Both the position numbers and the translations under genes were made by a program. Under the pieces are notes generated by a model. The model searched no databases. It had not been told where the DNA came from and saw only the letters and a program-made list of their open reading frames with translations. From an uncultured Monoglobus sp. (GTDB taxonomy: Bacteria; Bacillota; Clostridia; Monoglobales; Monoglobaceae): 41,579 nt of DNA. The stretch covers positions 1 through 41,579 of the forward strand of contig CANRGH010000020.1 of NCBI GenBank assembly GCA_947630135.1, given 5' to 3'. Below are positions 15,460 to 24,529 of the stretch, piece by piece (within the stretch, counting starts at the first letter, position 1; each line of letters opens with the position of its first letter).

Positions 15460-16389
15460 ATGATTGATGAAAAATTTGAGCTATTACAGCAAAAAGCGGA
15501 CATTCAGGCGCGGATAAAACTGCTGCCGTACAGCGGCACACCGGAAATAAAAAAAATAAAGGATAAAAGCTATCTTTATATGCGCAAACGCGTGGCGGGC
15601 AAATTGACGTCCTCGTATGTCGGAGAATACAGCGACGAATTATATCAGCTGCTGCTTCGGAGCTCAAGAGAAGAAAAGGATTTAAACAAACAGCTCCGGC
15701 AGGTGGAAAAAAACTTGCTGAGCGCCGGATACTCAAGCGGCGGCCTTGATATCCGCGTTATGCAGAACCTGGATTTCGCGCGGGCAAATATGAAAACAAA
15801 CATATACGATCAGGCAATTCTTGAAGGCGTCGCCACATCGTTTCCCCAAACCGAGGACATCATCGAGAGAGGCTTCGTAAACGGCATGGCTTCCAATGAT
15901 GTTCAAAAAATTTTAAATCTTAAGCACGCCTGGGAGTTTATTTTGGACAGGGATGTAATACTGTGCAATACGGACTACGGACTGCTCTGTCACATTGCGA
16001 GAATTGTGAACGAGGGATTTTTTTTCGACGGAGGGAGAATACGCGGCGTTCCCGTGACGATCGGCGGAAGCTCATATGTGCCGCCGCTTCCCATAGAAAT
16101 TGATGTTATAGAAAGCATAAACTCGATAACACGCAGCAAAAACGAAGTGATCGACATCGCGATAGAGCTTTGTCTGTATTGTATGAAAACGCAAATTTTT
16201 ATAGACGGAAATAAGCGCGCGGCTGTGATATTCGCAAATCATTTTCTTATTTCAAAGGGGCAGGGCTTCTTGGTTATACCCTCGGGCAATGTGCCGGAGT
16301 TCAAAAAAATGCTGGTCAATTATTACGAGGGTAAAGACGCGTTGCAAATAAAAACTTTTATGAAAGAAGTCTGTCATAAAAACTTTTAA
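15460..16389 (+). CDS. Fic-domain protein with Gln in place of the catalytic His
   Basis: 309 residues. The Fic core runs from about residue 125 to 305: an inhibitory-helix-like segment (AILEGVATSFPQTEDII), then RIRGVPVTIGGSSYVPP and the active-site loop QIFIDGNKRAA. The family motif is H-x-F-x-D/E-G-N-x-R; here the His position is Gln245 (CAA), while Phe, Asp-Gly-Asn and Arg are kept. His is the general base for AMP transfer, so classical AMPylation is doubtful; the substitution may be normal for this subfamily. The N-terminal 100 residues hold a basic segment (KKIKDKSYLYMRKRVAGK) that may bind nucleic acid. Start at ATG 15460 after GAGGCGGTGG. Its promoter has a perfect inverted repeat, hinting at autoregulation or toxin-antitoxin-like control. 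No separate antitoxin gene is adjacent. Confidence 0.85.
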   Translation: MIDEKFELLQQKADIQARIKLLPYSGTPEIKKIKDKSYLYMRKRVAGKLTSSYVGEYSDELYQLLLRSSREEKDLNKQLRQVEKNLLSAGYSSGGLDIRVMQNLDFARANMKTNIYDQAILEGVATSFPQTEDIIERGFVNGMASNDVQKILNLKHAWEFILDRDVILCNTDYGLLCHIARIVNEGFFFDGGRIRGVPVTIGGSSYVPPLPIEIDVIESINSITRSKNEVIDIAIELCLYCMKTQIFIDGNKRAAVIFANHFLISKGQGFLVIPSGNVPEFKKMLVNYYEGKDALQIKTFMKEVCHKNF

Positions 16390-16403
16390 AAACAATATAC
16401 AGC

Positions 16404-16488
16404 ATAAAAAATAAGGCCGTTTGGGGGAACGGCCTTATAAAATTAAAGGGAGGGAGTTATGTTTAAACTCTGCAGCTTTCCTGCTGCG
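16404..16488 (-). ncRNA. Candidate small RNA with C-rich anti-Shine-Dalgarno loop, copy B
   Basis: TATAAT at 16500-16495 is preceded by TG one base upstream (extended -10) and would start an RNA near 16488. Its order is a GCAGC/GCTGC hairpin, an unpaired AACTCCCTCCCTTTAATTTT core (16459-16440), then an AAGGCCGTT/AACGGCCTT hairpin followed by ATTTTTT. The core is nearly identical to copy A (6112-6199), but both hairpins are built from different bases. It lies between the fic gene and the 3' end of the lipoprotein gene. Alternatively it is a conserved 3'-UTR terminator module. Confidence 0.58.
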
Positions 16489-16597
16489 ATTATTATTATA
16501 ACACATCCCTTGAAATGTGGGTGAATATTCTGTAAAGAAAAAATTAACTAATTATGAATTATTCCTCGAATTTTCACGCATTTTGTCAGAACGCGAT

Positions 16598-17377
16598 TTA
16601 AGCGTCCGTTCCTCTTTCAATCGAAATAACGCTGACAGCGCCTGTCTCGGGCGCGAACAGGAATGTCTGGGTCACGCGGGTCGAATCGTTGGGCGGAACC
16701 TGATCGCCGCTGAAGTCGCTTCCCACATAGGTGAAGTCGTCGCCGTCCTGCTTGTAGTATCTCGACGCTCTTGTGGTAGAGACGTCGTTGCTCTCGTCGT
16801 CAGGCTTGTTGTAGTCGTCTCCGTAGACAGAGATGAACTCGTCAAGGGACGAGCCGAGCTTCACGCCGTGAGGGGTCACAAATCTTTCGGGATCGTCGCT
16901 GCCCTCCATGTTTCCGGCGGCGACAACGAGGCGGCTCGCGTTGTTGTTTGCGTCATACTGAACGGCAATTCCGCTGTAAAATCTGTTGCCCTGAGAGTCC
17001 ACAGTTTTGGGCTGACCGATAAGGCTTTCGATATCGCCCATGCTCATTCCGACGCTTATCAGCGCGCCGCTCATCGTGTCGACAAATCCGAGGTCCTCAT
17101 CGTCAAAATCATATTGGTCGTCGCCCTCGCGCGGCTCGACCGCGACGTCAACTCCGCCGCCCTCGGCGGGCTTGATGTTGTCGCCCTCGGCCTCGAACTG
17201 ATGAGGAACCGACTCGGCGGCGTAGGGCGTCGCGTCCGGATTGGATTCGGGCCGCTCGGCCGTGTTCTCGGTCAGGCCGCCGGAGTCTGTCGCCTTTTTG
17301 CCGCAGCCCGCGAAAACTCCCGCCGCGAGCAGAGCGCTCAGCGCGATGCATATTAATTTCTTTGACTTGATCATCAT
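16598..17377 (-). CDS. Putative lipoprotein
   Basis: A 259-residue exported protein with a lipoprotein signal: KSKK, a hydrophobic stretch and the lipobox VFAGC, followed by GKK. The mature part begins with a Ser/Thr/Glu/Pro-rich acidic linker to about residue 95. A compact domain follows (VGMSMGDIESLIGQPKTVDSQGNRFYSGIAVQYDANN, GVKLGSSLDEFISVYGDDY). These two segments, each 'G-x-S/M-x-x-[DE]', resemble each other and may be two related half-domains. I do not recognise a family function. Two adjacent ATGs (17377, 17374) follow AAGGAGAG; the second has slightly better spacing. A TATAAT lies at 17424-17419. Confidence 0.85.
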   Translation of the reverse strand: MMIKSKKLICIALSALLAAGVFAGCGKKATDSGGLTENTAERPESNPDATPYAAESVPHQFEAEGDNIKPAEGGGVDVAVEPREGDDQYDFDDEDLGFVDTMSGALISVGMSMGDIESLIGQPKTVDSQGNRFYSGIAVQYDANNNASRLVVAAGNMEGSDDPERFVTPHGVKLGSSLDEFISVYGDDYNKPDDESNDVSTTRASRYYKQDGDDFTYVGSDFSGDQVPPNDSTRVTQTFLFAPETGAVSVISIERGTDA

Positions 17378-17479
17378 AATCTCTCCTTTTTGCTCAAAAG
17401 TCTTAATTTTGTGGTTGTATTATACAGTATTTTTGTCTTTAAGTTATGTCCTTATTTTAAACAAATTATAAAATTTTGA

Positions 17480-19366
17480 TTACTTGTTTTTAAGCCATAC
17501 CATAAGCACCGCGATGTCGGCAGGGCTGACGCCCGATATTCTGGATGCCTGCCCCAATGACGCGGGTCTTATCGCGCCGAGCTTCTGGCGCGCCTCAAGG
17601 CGGAGGCCGTCGATCTTTTCGTAATCTATATTGTCGGGAAGCTTTTTGCTCTCCATTTTGCGGAACCGATCGGCCTGCTTTTTCTGGCGCTCGATATATC
17701 CGGCGTATTTTATGCTGATCTCGACCTGCTCGCGCACGTCCGCGGGAAGGGGCGGGCGCTCTTTGTCGATCCCGGCCATGCCGCCGTAGCTCACGTTCGG
17801 CCGTCTCAAAAGCTCGTCGCCCCGAACGCCCGTGCTGAGCGGCGCGGAGCCGACGCTTTCAAGATACGCGTTTACCTCCCGCGACGGCGGGAAAACCAAT
17901 TTTTCAAGCCGCTTTATCTCGCCTTCGATCAGCCGCTTTTTTTCAAGGAATTTCAGGTAGCGATCTTCCGTGATCAGGCCGAGCTCGTAGCCCTTTTGGG
18001 TCAGGCGAAGGTCGGCGTTGTCCTGCCTAAGCAGCAGGCGATACTCGCTGCGCGAGGTCATCATGCGATAGGGCTCGTTGGTGCCCTTTGTGACGAGGTC
18101 GTCGATCAGCGTTCCGATATAGGCCTCGGAGCGGTCAAGCGTGAACGGCGGCCTGCCCGAAAGCTTGAGCGCCGCGTTGATGCCCGCGATCAAGCCCTGC
18201 GCCGCGGCCTCCTCATAGCCCGAGGTGCCGTTGAACTGCCCCGCTCCGTAGAGGCCGCTGATGTTCTTGAACTCCAGCGTCGGGTAAAGCTGCAGCGGGT
18301 CGGCGCAGTCGTACTCGATCGCGTAGGCGCTGCGCATGACGCGGGCGTTCTCAAAGCCCGGCAGCGAGTGGAGCATCTCGATCTGCACCTCCTCGGGCAT
18401 GCTGCTTGAAAAGCCCTGAAGATATATCTCCTCGGTCTTAAGGCCCATAGGTTCCACGAATAATTGGTGCCGCTCCTTATCGGCAAAGCGCACCACCTTG
18501 TCTTCAATCGAGGGGCAGTAGCGCGGACCTATTCCTGTTATGCCGCCGCTGCCGTAGATCGGCGAGCGGTCTAAGTTCTCATTGATTATCCTGTGCGTCT
18601 CCTCACCCGTGTAGGTTATGTGGCAGGATATTTTGTTCTCAAGATTTTTCGGGTCGGTCTCAAACGAGAACGGGATGATTTCCTCGTCGCCCTTCTGCTC
18701 CTCAAGCTCCGAAAAGTCAATGCTGCGACGGTTTATCCGCGGCGGCGTCCCGGTCTTGAAGCGGCGCAGCCTGACGCCGATCCTCTCAAGGTTTTTCGAC
18801 AGCTCCCGCGCGGGGAACACGCCGTCGGGGCCGCTTTCCTCGGAATACTCGCCGATAATTATTCTCGCCTTTAGATACGTTCCCGTGCAGACGATAGCCG
18901 CGCGGCACAAAAACTCCGCGCCCGACGCGGTCACGACCGAGCGGACGCTATTGTTTTCGTCAAGGCGCACGTCGACAACCTCGCCCTGGCGCAGGTCAAG
19001 GTTGTCCTGAAGCTCTATCCTGTGCTTCATGTCGGCCTTGTAGTCAACGCGGTCGATCTGCGCGCGCAGCGAGTGCACCGCGGGCCCTTTGCCGCGGTTG
19101 AGCATCCGCGACTGGATCATGTTTTCGTCAGCCGCCTTGCCCATTTCGCCGCCGAGCGCGTCGATCTCACGCACCAGATGCCCTTTAGCGGTGCCGCCTA
19201 TACTCGGATTGCACGGCAGGTTCGCCACCGAGTCGAGGCTTATCGCGAAGATGCAGGTCTTCATATTAAGGCGCGCAGAGGCGAGGGCGGCCTCTATTCC
19301 GGCGTGGCCGCCCCCGATAACTATTACGTCATATTTGTCTTTTGATGTGAATGTCGGTTCAGTCAA
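17480..19366 (-). CDS. mnmG: tRNA uridine 5-carboxymethylaminomethyl modification enzyme MnmG
   Basis: 628 residues, the FAD- and folate-dependent subunit that, with MnmE, modifies the wobble uridine (U34) of tRNAs. Visible motifs are the FAD dinucleotide fold [37 protein letters not shown], the TGTYL region, [28 protein letters not shown] and [18 protein letters not shown]. Length is normal. It starts 13 bp after the fhs stop codon and is likely cotranscribed with fhs; both link to methylene-tetrahydrofolate chemistry, which MnmEG uses. The usual neighbour mnmE is not in the window. Confidence 0.97.
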   Translation of the reverse strand: MTEPTFTSKDKYDVIVIGGGHAGIEAALASARLNMKTCIFAISLDSVANLPCNPSIGGTAKGHLVREIDALGGEMGKAADENMIQSRMLNRGKGPAVHSLRAQIDRVDYKADMKHRIELQDNLDLRQGEVVDVRLDENNSVRSVVTASGAEFLCRAAIVCTGTYLKARIIIGEYSEESGPDGVFPARELSKNLERIGVRLRRFKTGTPPRINRRSIDFSELEEQKGDEEIIPFSFETDPKNLENKISCHITYTGEETHRIINENLDRSPIYGSGGITGIGPRYCPSIEDKVVRFADKERHQLFVEPMGLKTEEIYLQGFSSSMPEEVQIEMLHSLPGFENARVMRSAYAIEYDCADPLQLYPTLEFKNISGLYGAGQFNGTSGYEEAAAQGLIAGINAALKLSGRPPFTLDRSEAYIGTLIDDLVTKGTNEPYRMMTSRSEYRLLLRQDNADLRLTQKGYELGLITEDRYLKFLEKKRLIEGEIKRLEKLVFPPSREVNAYLESVGSAPLSTGVRGDELLRRPNVSYGGMAGIDKERPPLPADVREQVEISIKYAGYIERQKKQADRFRKMESKKLPDNIDYEKIDGLRLEARQKLGAIRPASLGQASRISGVSPADIAVLMVWLKNK

Positions 19367-19379
19367 ATTATCACTCCGT

Positions 19380-21053
19380 TTAGAACAGGCCGACTATCGT
19401 GCCGTCCTTGTCTATGCTCATGTTGTTGGCAGCGGGAACTCTCGGCAGTCCGGGCATTGTCATGACCGCGCCGGTGAGCGCTACCAGAAATCCCGCTCCG
19501 CTCGACACCGTGACCTCGCGGATCGTGATCGAGAAGCCCTGCGGCCTTCCCAGAAGGTGCGGATCGTCGGACAGGGAGTACTGTGTTTTTGCCATGCATA
19601 CGGGGATCTTGTCATAGCCCAGCTTGGTCAAATTCAGTATCTGGCTGTTCGCCGCGCTTGTGTAGTTAACGCCGTCGGCGCCATAGATCTCGCGAGCGAT
19701 GATCTCGATCTTTTCCTTGATCGGCAGGCTCGCGTTATACAGCGGCTCAAACTCCGCGGGCTCGCTTTCGATCGTCTCAACGACCGCGTTCGCGAGCTCA
19801 ATGCCGCCGTCGCCGCCCTTAGCAAAGACCTCGCACATCGAGCATTTAACGCCCAGCTCCGCGCAGTATTCCTTTATGTAGTCAAGCTCGGCGTCGGTGT
19901 CGGTATCAAACCTGTTGATCGCCACGACCACCGGCACGCCGTATTTCTTCATGTTTTCAATGTGCTTGCCCATGTTGACTATGCCCGCCTTGAGCGCGTC
20001 AAGGTTCTCGCTCTTTAAGGCGTCCGCCGCAAGGCTGCCGCTGTTGTATTTGAGCGCCTTCGCGGTCGCCACCAGAACCACGCATGACGGGCTGAGGCCC
20101 GCGGCGCGGCACTTTATGTCCATAAACTTCTCGGCGCCCAGATCGCTGCCGAAGCCCGCCTCGGTGATGCAGTAATCCGCCAGCTTGAGTCCCGCCTTGG
20201 TGGCGCGGATCGAGTTGCAGCCGTGGGCAATGTTGGCGAACGGGCCGCCGTGCATCAGGCAGGGCGTGTTCTCGAGCGTCTGCACCAGATTGGGCTTCAA
20301 CGCGTCGTGCAGCAGCAGCGTCATGGCTCCGTCCACCTTGAGCTGACCGGCGGTCACCGGCTCGCCCGAGAGGTTGTAGCCTATGACTATGCGGCTGATG
20401 CGGCCGCGCAGGTCGTCAAGATCGTTAGAGAGGCACAGAATGGCCATGATCTCGCTGGCGACCGTGATGTTGAACCCGTCCTGACGCGGAAATCCGTTTA
20501 TCTTGCCGCCCAGACCCACAACGACCTCGCGCAGGGCGCGGTCGTTCATGTCCATGCAGCGCTTCCATGTTATCCTGCGGGCGTCGATCTGAAGTTCGTT
20601 GCCCTGATGGATGTGGTTGTCGATCGCGGCCGACAGCAGATTGTTCGCCGCCGTGATCGCGTGCATGTCGCCCGTGAAGTGCAGATTTATGTCCTCCATA
20701 GGCACCACCTGAGCGTAGCCGCCGCCCGCGGCGCCGCCCTTTATTCCCATAACGGGACCCATTGAGGGCTCGCGCAGGGCGATTATCGCGTTTTTGCCGA
20801 TTTTTGGCATTGCCTCGCCGAGGCCCACCGTCACCGTGGTCTTGCCCTCGCCCGCGGGCGTGGGGTTGATCGCGGTCACAAGAATGAGCTTGCCGTCGGG
20901 CCTATTCTCAAGGCTCTGCAAATAATCCTCGCTGATCTTCGCCTTGTATTTTCCGTAAAGCTCAATGTCGTCAGCTCCCATTCCGAGAGCGCGCGCTATT
21001 TCGCCGATAGGCAGCATGCTCGCGCTTTGAGCTATCTCAATATCGGTTTTCAT
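19380..21053 (-). CDS. fhs: Formate-tetrahydrofolate ligase
   Basis: 557 residues. ATP-dependent synthesis of 10-formyl-tetrahydrofolate from formate, used in purine synthesis and, in acetogens, the methyl branch of the Wood-Ljungdahl pathway. The phosphate-binding loop [19 protein letters not shown] is near residue 65. Further hallmarks are [30 protein letters not shown] and [17 protein letters not shown]. The start at 21053 follows AAAAGGAGG. The promoter is at 21151-21123 with a leader of about 60 nt. First gene of a fhs-mnmG unit. No other acetogenesis genes are here, so its main role cannot be decided. Confidence 0.97.
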   Translation of the reverse strand: MKTDIEIAQSASMLPIGEIARALGMGADDIELYGKYKAKISEDYLQSLENRPDGKLILVTAINPTPAGEGKTTVTVGLGEAMPKIGKNAIIALREPSMGPVMGIKGGAAGGGYAQVVPMEDINLHFTGDMHAITAANNLLSAAIDNHIHQGNELQIDARRITWKRCMDMNDRALREVVVGLGGKINGFPRQDGFNITVASEIMAILCLSNDLDDLRGRISRIVIGYNLSGEPVTAGQLKVDGAMTLLLHDALKPNLVQTLENTPCLMHGGPFANIAHGCNSIRATKAGLKLADYCITEAGFGSDLGAEKFMDIKCRAAGLSPSCVVLVATAKALKYNSGSLAADALKSENLDALKAGIVNMGKHIENMKKYGVPVVVAINRFDTDTDAELDYIKEYCAELGVKCSMCEVFAKGGDGGIELANAVVETIESEPAEFEPLYNASLPIKEKIEIIAREIYGADGVNYTSAANSQILNLTKLGYDKIPVCMAKTQYSLSDDPHLLGRPQGFSITIREVTVSSGAGFLVALTGAVMTMPGLPRVPAANNMSIDKDGTIVGLF

Positions 21054-21122
21054 AATTTTGCCTCCTTTTGATTGCGCTTTTGTAAAATTACAGCCAATTT
21101 TGTCTTGTTCTTTCTAATCAGC

Positions 21123-21151
21123 ATAATACCACAGTTCGTCCGTGATGTAAA
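21123..21151 (-). promoter_or_regulatory. fhs-mnmG promoter
   Basis: TTTACA (21151-21146), 17 bp, TATTAT (21128-21123) on the minus strand. It diverges from the microprotein genes. Confidence 0.7.
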
Positions 21152-21171
21152 TAATTTTTTTAAAAAATTTC

Positions 21172-21198
21172 ACCAAAACGCGGTTTTGTCATAATATA
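21172..21198 (+). promoter_or_regulatory. Possible sigma-K-type promoter of the Cys-rich microproteins
   Basis: AC (21172-21173), 16 bp, CATAATATA (21190-21198) fits the AC-N16-CATAnnnTA pattern of mother-cell sigma-K promoters in spore formers. The motif is short, so chance occurrence is possible. Confidence 0.35.
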
Positions 21199-21228
21199 CA
21201 TTGAAAACAGTTTAGGAGGTGCTTTTAC

Positions 21229-21330
21229 ATGAACGGATGCTTTGGAGGAAACAACTGCCTGTGGATAATTATCCTGATAATTCTCATCAGCTGCTGCGGC
21301 CGCGGATGCGGAGACAACGGCTGCTGCTGA
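21229..21330 (+). CDS. Cys-rich membrane microprotein 1
   Basis: 33 residues with a strong AGGAGG site eight bases ahead of ATG 21229. The layout is NGCFGGNNCLW, a nine-residue Ile/Leu core (IIILIILIS), then a Cys/Gly-rich tail CCGRGCGDNGCC. Six Cys flank one short hydrophobic segment. A close paralogue follows at 21449. The composition recalls small spore-coat-like proteins of Firmicutes, but I cannot assign a named family. Confidence 0.8.
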   Translation: MNGCFGGNNCLWIIILIILISCCGRGCGDNGCC

Positions 21331-21358
21331 TCTGAGCGGCGCGGGTAAAGCGAGGCGC

Positions 21359-21411
21359 GGCGGTGTGCGGCGTATTCTTTGGAAATACATAAGTCTATGC
21401 CGCATACCGCC
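21359..21411 (+). other. Long hairpin between the two microprotein genes
   Basis: GGCGGTGTGCGGC (21359-21371) pairs with GCCGCATACCGCC (21399-21411) with one G-T pair, and an inner GTATT/AATAC stem. No T-run follows, so it is more likely an mRNA-stability or processing element than a terminator. Confidence 0.6.
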
Positions 21412-21448
21412 GTGCGTAACAGCCTGAATATTAAAGGAGGTGCGAAGT

Positions 21449-21565
21449 ATGTTCGGAAACGGATGCGGAGGAAACAACTGCCTGTGGATCATCATCCTTA
21501 TAATCCTTATCAGCTGCTGCTGCGGCGATAACGGAAACGACAACGGCTGCGGCTGCGGCTGCTAA
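21449..21565 (+). CDS. Cys-rich membrane microprotein 2
   Basis: 38 residues, AAAGGAGG ahead of ATG 21449. It is a paralogue of microprotein 1: FGNGCGGNNCLW, the same IIILIILIS core, then CCCGDNGNDNGCGCGC. The shared NNCLWIIILIILISCC segment is also close at DNA level. The Cys-rich end suggests metal binding or oxidative cross-linking at a membrane. An intrinsic terminator follows directly. Confidence 0.8.
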   Translation: MFGNGCGGNNCLWIIILIILISCCCGDNGNDNGCGCGC

Positions 21566-21577
21566 CGACATATGAAA

Positions 21578-21604
21578 GCGCGGAGCTTCGGCTCCGCTTT
21601 TTTT
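21578..21604 (+). terminator. Terminator after the microproteins
   Basis: Stem GCGGAGC/GCTCCGC with a TTCG tetraloop, followed by seven T. Confidence 0.9.
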
Positions 21605-21639
21605 ATCGCTTAAAATCAAATCATATTTTTAACAAATAC

Positions 21640-21668
21640 TTGAAATGCGCGGCAGGTAGTGGTATAAT
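21640..21668 (+). promoter_or_regulatory. Promoter of the DUF4160-DUF2442-ppk1-mgtE run
   Basis: TTGAAA (21640-21645), 17 bp, TATAAT (21663-21668), 22 bp before the first ATG. No magnesium-sensing M-box leader fits in this short space. Confidence 0.8.
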
Positions 21669-21690
21669 ATAATTTAGAGAGGGTGGTTTT

Positions 21691-21951
21691 ATGCCTACGA
21701 TTTGTATGTTCAGAGGAATAAAAGTTTTTATAAACTGGCGCGAGCACCGTCCGCCGCATTTTCACGCGACATACGGAGGAGACGAGGTTATCGTGCTGAT
21801 AAACGAGCTTGAGGTTCTAGAGGGAACCTTTCCGAACAAGCAGCTTAAAATGCTTCTCGGCTGGGCGGCCCTGCATCAGGAAGAGCTTATCGAAAATTGG
21901 AGCTTAGCCGAAAAAAATCAAGAGCTGTTTTCAATTGATCCTTTGAAATAA
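21691..21951 (+). CDS. DUF4160 domain protein
   Basis: 86 residues filling the DUF4160 domain: PTICMFRGIKVFINWREHRPPHFHATYGGDEV, with the characteristic H-x-P-P-H-F-H motif at about residues 24-30. Genes of this domain commonly sit next to DUF2442 genes, as here 23 bp downstream, and the pair has been suggested to be toxin-antitoxin-like; the biochemical role is not established. GAGGGTGG precedes the start. It opens a tight five-gene run with ppk1 and mgtE. Confidence 0.88.
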   Translation: MPTICMFRGIKVFINWREHRPPHFHATYGGDEVIVLINELEVLEGTFPNKQLKMLLGWAALHQEELIENWSLAEKNQELFSIDPLK

Positions 21952-21974
21952 TATCACGAAAGGTGCTGGGATAA

Positions 21975-22325
21975 ATGGCAAAAAGTATTGAATACTATAT
22001 ATCCAAAGGATTTGACAGACCGATGGCGGAATATTTCGCTTCCGGCAGAAAGAAGATCGTTTCGGTTGTCCCCAATAAAAATTACACGCTTACTCTTGAG
22101 TTTGATAACGGAGAAAAGCGTCTTTTGGACTGCATGCCGTTTTTTGAAAACGGCACCGTGTTTGAAAAGATTAAAAACTACGACGATTTCAGACGGGTTT
22201 ATCTTGATTCGACGCATTGCGTTTCGTGGGATATTGACCCGAATATTGACAGCGAGACCGTGTGGAGCAATAAGATCGATTTATGTCCGGACAGCTGTTA
22301 TGTAGACAGTGTGCCGTTACAATAA
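21975..22325 (+). CDS. DUF2442 domain protein
   Basis: 116 residues. The C-terminal two thirds form a DUF2442 domain (KIVSVVPNKNYTLTLEFDNG, then LLDCMPFF and CVSWDIDPNIDSETVW). The N-terminal 28 residues (KSIEYYISKGFDRPMAEYFASG) form a helical extension. The function is unknown. Close pairing with DUF4160 suggests the two products act together. It is followed after 19 bp by the GTG start of ppk1. Confidence 0.85.
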   Translation: MAKSIEYYISKGFDRPMAEYFASGRKKIVSVVPNKNYTLTLEFDNGEKRLLDCMPFFENGTVFEKIKNYDDFRRVYLDSTHCVSWDIDPNIDSETVWSNKIDLCPDSCYVDSVPLQ

Positions 22326-22344
22326 AAAGCGAGGGTGGTTTTAA

Positions 22345-24516
22345 GTGGCGGATAACGCATCAAAATCAAAGTATAGGTATATGCAGAACCGCGAGCTTTC
22401 GTGGCTCCGTTTTAACGAGCGCGTACTTCAGGAGGCGGTCGGCAAGGACACGCCCCTTTATGAGAAGCTGAAGTTTATATCGATCTTCGTCAGCAATCTT
22501 GACGAGTTCTTCATGGTGCGCGTGGGAAGTTTGTTCGACTTGTCGATCGCGGACAAAAAGGCGATCGACACCAAGACGGGGATGACCCCGCGCGAGCAGC
22601 TCGCCAAGATCTACGAGGCGGCCGCGCCCCTTTACAAAATGAAGGACGAGATATATGACACGGTGAGCCGCAAGCTCAAAAAACACGACATCACCCACTT
22701 AAAGCCCGGCGATCTGACCGCCGACGAGGTGAAATATGTGCGGGATTATTTCAACAACTACGTTGAGCCCATACTCTCGCCCCAGATACTGGACGAGCAC
22801 CACCCGTTCCCGTTCATCGCGTCAAAGCAGCTTTGCGTTATCGGGAAGCTCCAGCGCAAAAAGGAACAGGGCGTGGCTTTCGCGGCGGTTCCGCCCACTC
22901 TTCCTCCGGTGCTGTTCATGCCCGGCAAAAAAATCAGATATATACACATCGAGGACATAATTTTTATGTACTTCGACTCGCTTTTTGACAAATACACGAT
23001 AACCAAAAAGAATATCATATGCGCCACGAGGAACGCGGACATCAACCCCAACGACGAGGCGTATGACATAAACGAGGACTTCCGCAGCAAAATGAAAAAG
23101 CTGCTTAAAAAGCGCCGCCGTCTGGCGGTTGTGCGGCTTGAGGCCGCGGCGCCCCCGGACGACTACACAAAAAGGCTGCTGTGTGACAAATTGAGCATCA
23201 ACAATAGTCAGATATTTGTGACGCGCTCGCCCATAAGCCTCGGCTATGTGTTCGGCCTTGAGGACAGGTTCTCGCCGGAGCAGCGCGCGGCGCTGTGCTA
23301 CGCCGAGTTTGAACCGCAGCTTACCCGCGGCGACATCATGACCGGCGAAGACGACGAGGACGTGCTTTTGTCTTATCCTTACGAGAGCATGGAGCCGTTC
23401 CTTAACATGCTGAAGCGGGCCGCGGCTGACCCGGACGTTGTTTCGATAAAAATCACGATTTACCGTCTGGCGAAAAACGCGAAAATCATTGAGCATCTGT
23501 GCGCCGCCGCCGAGAATGGCAAGGAGGTACTCGTGCTTATCGAGCTGCGCGCCAGATTTGACGAGCAGAACAACATCGACTGGTCGGAGCGTCTTGAGCA
23601 GGCGGGCTGCACGATAATTTACGGGCTTGAGAATTACAAGGTCCACTCCAAAGTCTGCCTGATCACCATGAACTCGGGCGGCGAGACGAAATATATAACG
23701 CAGATAGGAACCGGGAACTACAACGAGAAAACCGCCAAGCAGTACACCGACTTTTCGCTTATCACACGGAACCGCGAGATCGGCGAGGACGCGGCCGACT
23801 TTTTCAGCAATATCTCGATCTCGAACCTTGACGGGGAATACAAGCACCTTTGGGTGGCCCCGAACGCCATGAAGAACAAGATAATCGGCTATATCGACGA
23901 GGAGATAAAAAAGGGCCGCGACGGCGAGATATTCATGAAGGTCAACTCCGTGACCGACAAGGACATAATCAAAAAACTCCGCGACGCGAGCGTCGCTGGC
24001 GTTAACATAACCATGCTGGTGCGCGGCATATGCTGTCTGCTCCCGCAGATCCCCGGAGTGACCGAAAACATACGCGTATACAGCATTGTGGGCAGGTTTT
24101 TAGAACATTCCAGGATTTACAGCTTCGGCAGAGGCAGCGAGGAAAAGCTGTTTATCGCCTCGGCGGATATTATGACGAGGAATATGGACAAGCGCGTCGA
24201 GGTCGGCTGCCCGATATACTCCGAGGCAGTCAAAGAAAAGATACACCACTACATAAAGATATGCCTGAGCGACACGCTGCAGGCGAGAGTTTTGGGAAGC
24301 GACGGGACCTATTCGGTCAAGGCCGACACATTGAGCTCGGTCAACGCCCAGGAGGTGCTGATGAGCGAGGCGAAGCATGAGGCGAAGGCCCTGCTTGCCG
24401 CTCCGAAGCCCGAACCCGAACCCGATCCGCAGCCCGCGAAAAAGGCCGGATTTTTCCGCAGCCGCTACAACGCGCTTATCGAGCGGCTCTATAACAACAT
24501 ACAAAATCAAAAATAA
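22345..24516 (+). CDS. ppk1: Polyphosphate kinase 1
   Basis: 723 residues. Reversibly polymerises ATP gamma-phosphate into inorganic polyphosphate. The N-domain has NRELSWLRFNERVLQEA, and HHPFPFIASKQLCV lies in the head domain. In the phospholipase-D-like catalytic half, KVHSK has the phospho-accepting His434 and RFLEHSR has His588, matching the two essential His of the E. coli enzyme (435 and 592). The start is a GTG at 22345 after GAGGGTGG. The C-terminal tail (PKPEPEPDPQPAKKAGFF) is a low-complexity extension. Cotranscription with two magnesium transporter genes is striking, since polyphosphate is stored as a Mg salt and the enzyme needs Mg2+. Confidence 0.96.
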   Translation: MADNASKSKYRYMQNRELSWLRFNERVLQEAVGKDTPLYEKLKFISIFVSNLDEFFMVRVGSLFDLSIADKKAIDTKTGMTPREQLAKIYEAAAPLYKMKDEIYDTVSRKLKKHDITHLKPGDLTADEVKYVRDYFNNYVEPILSPQILDEHHPFPFIASKQLCVIGKLQRKKEQGVAFAAVPPTLPPVLFMPGKKIRYIHIEDIIFMYFDSLFDKYTITKKNIICATRNADINPNDEAYDINEDFRSKMKKLLKKRRRLAVVRLEAAAPPDDYTKRLLCDKLSINNSQIFVTRSPISLGYVFGLEDRFSPEQRAALCYAEFEPQLTRGDIMTGEDDEDVLLSYPYESMEPFLNMLKRAAADPDVVSIKITIYRLAKNAKIIEHLCAAAENGKEVLVLIELRARFDEQNNIDWSERLEQAGCTIIYGLENYKVHSKVCLITMNSGGETKYITQIGTGNYNEKTAKQYTDFSLITRNREIGEDAADFFSNISISNLDGEYKHLWVAPNAMKNKIIGYIDEEIKKGRDGEIFMKVNSVTDKDIIKKLRDASVAGVNITMLVRGICCLLPQIPGVTENIRVYSIVGRFLEHSRIYSFGRGSEEKLFIASADIMTRNMDKRVEVGCPIYSEAVKEKIHHYIKICLSDTLQARVLGSDGTYSVKADTLSSVNAQEVLMSEAKHEAKALLAAPKPEPEPDPQPAKKAGFFRSRYNALIERLYNNIQNQK

Positions 24517-24529
24517 CTAAAAATAACAG

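Noticed and set aside
16454..16521. Small plus-strand frame starting ATGTTTAAACTC after GGGAGGGAG
   Set aside because: The equivalent site at 6168 reads ATG TTT TAA, so the frame is not conserved; conservation fits the minus-strand RNA better.
21600..21690. M-box magnesium riboswitch ahead of the mgtE operon
   Set aside because: Only about 20 bp lie between the predicted start point and the first gene, and no such structure is present before either mgtE.
21691..22325. Firm call of DUF4160-DUF2442 as a toxin-antitoxin pair
   Set aside because: Pairing alone is suggestive; the genes are embedded in an operon with ppk1 and mgtE, so the function was left open.
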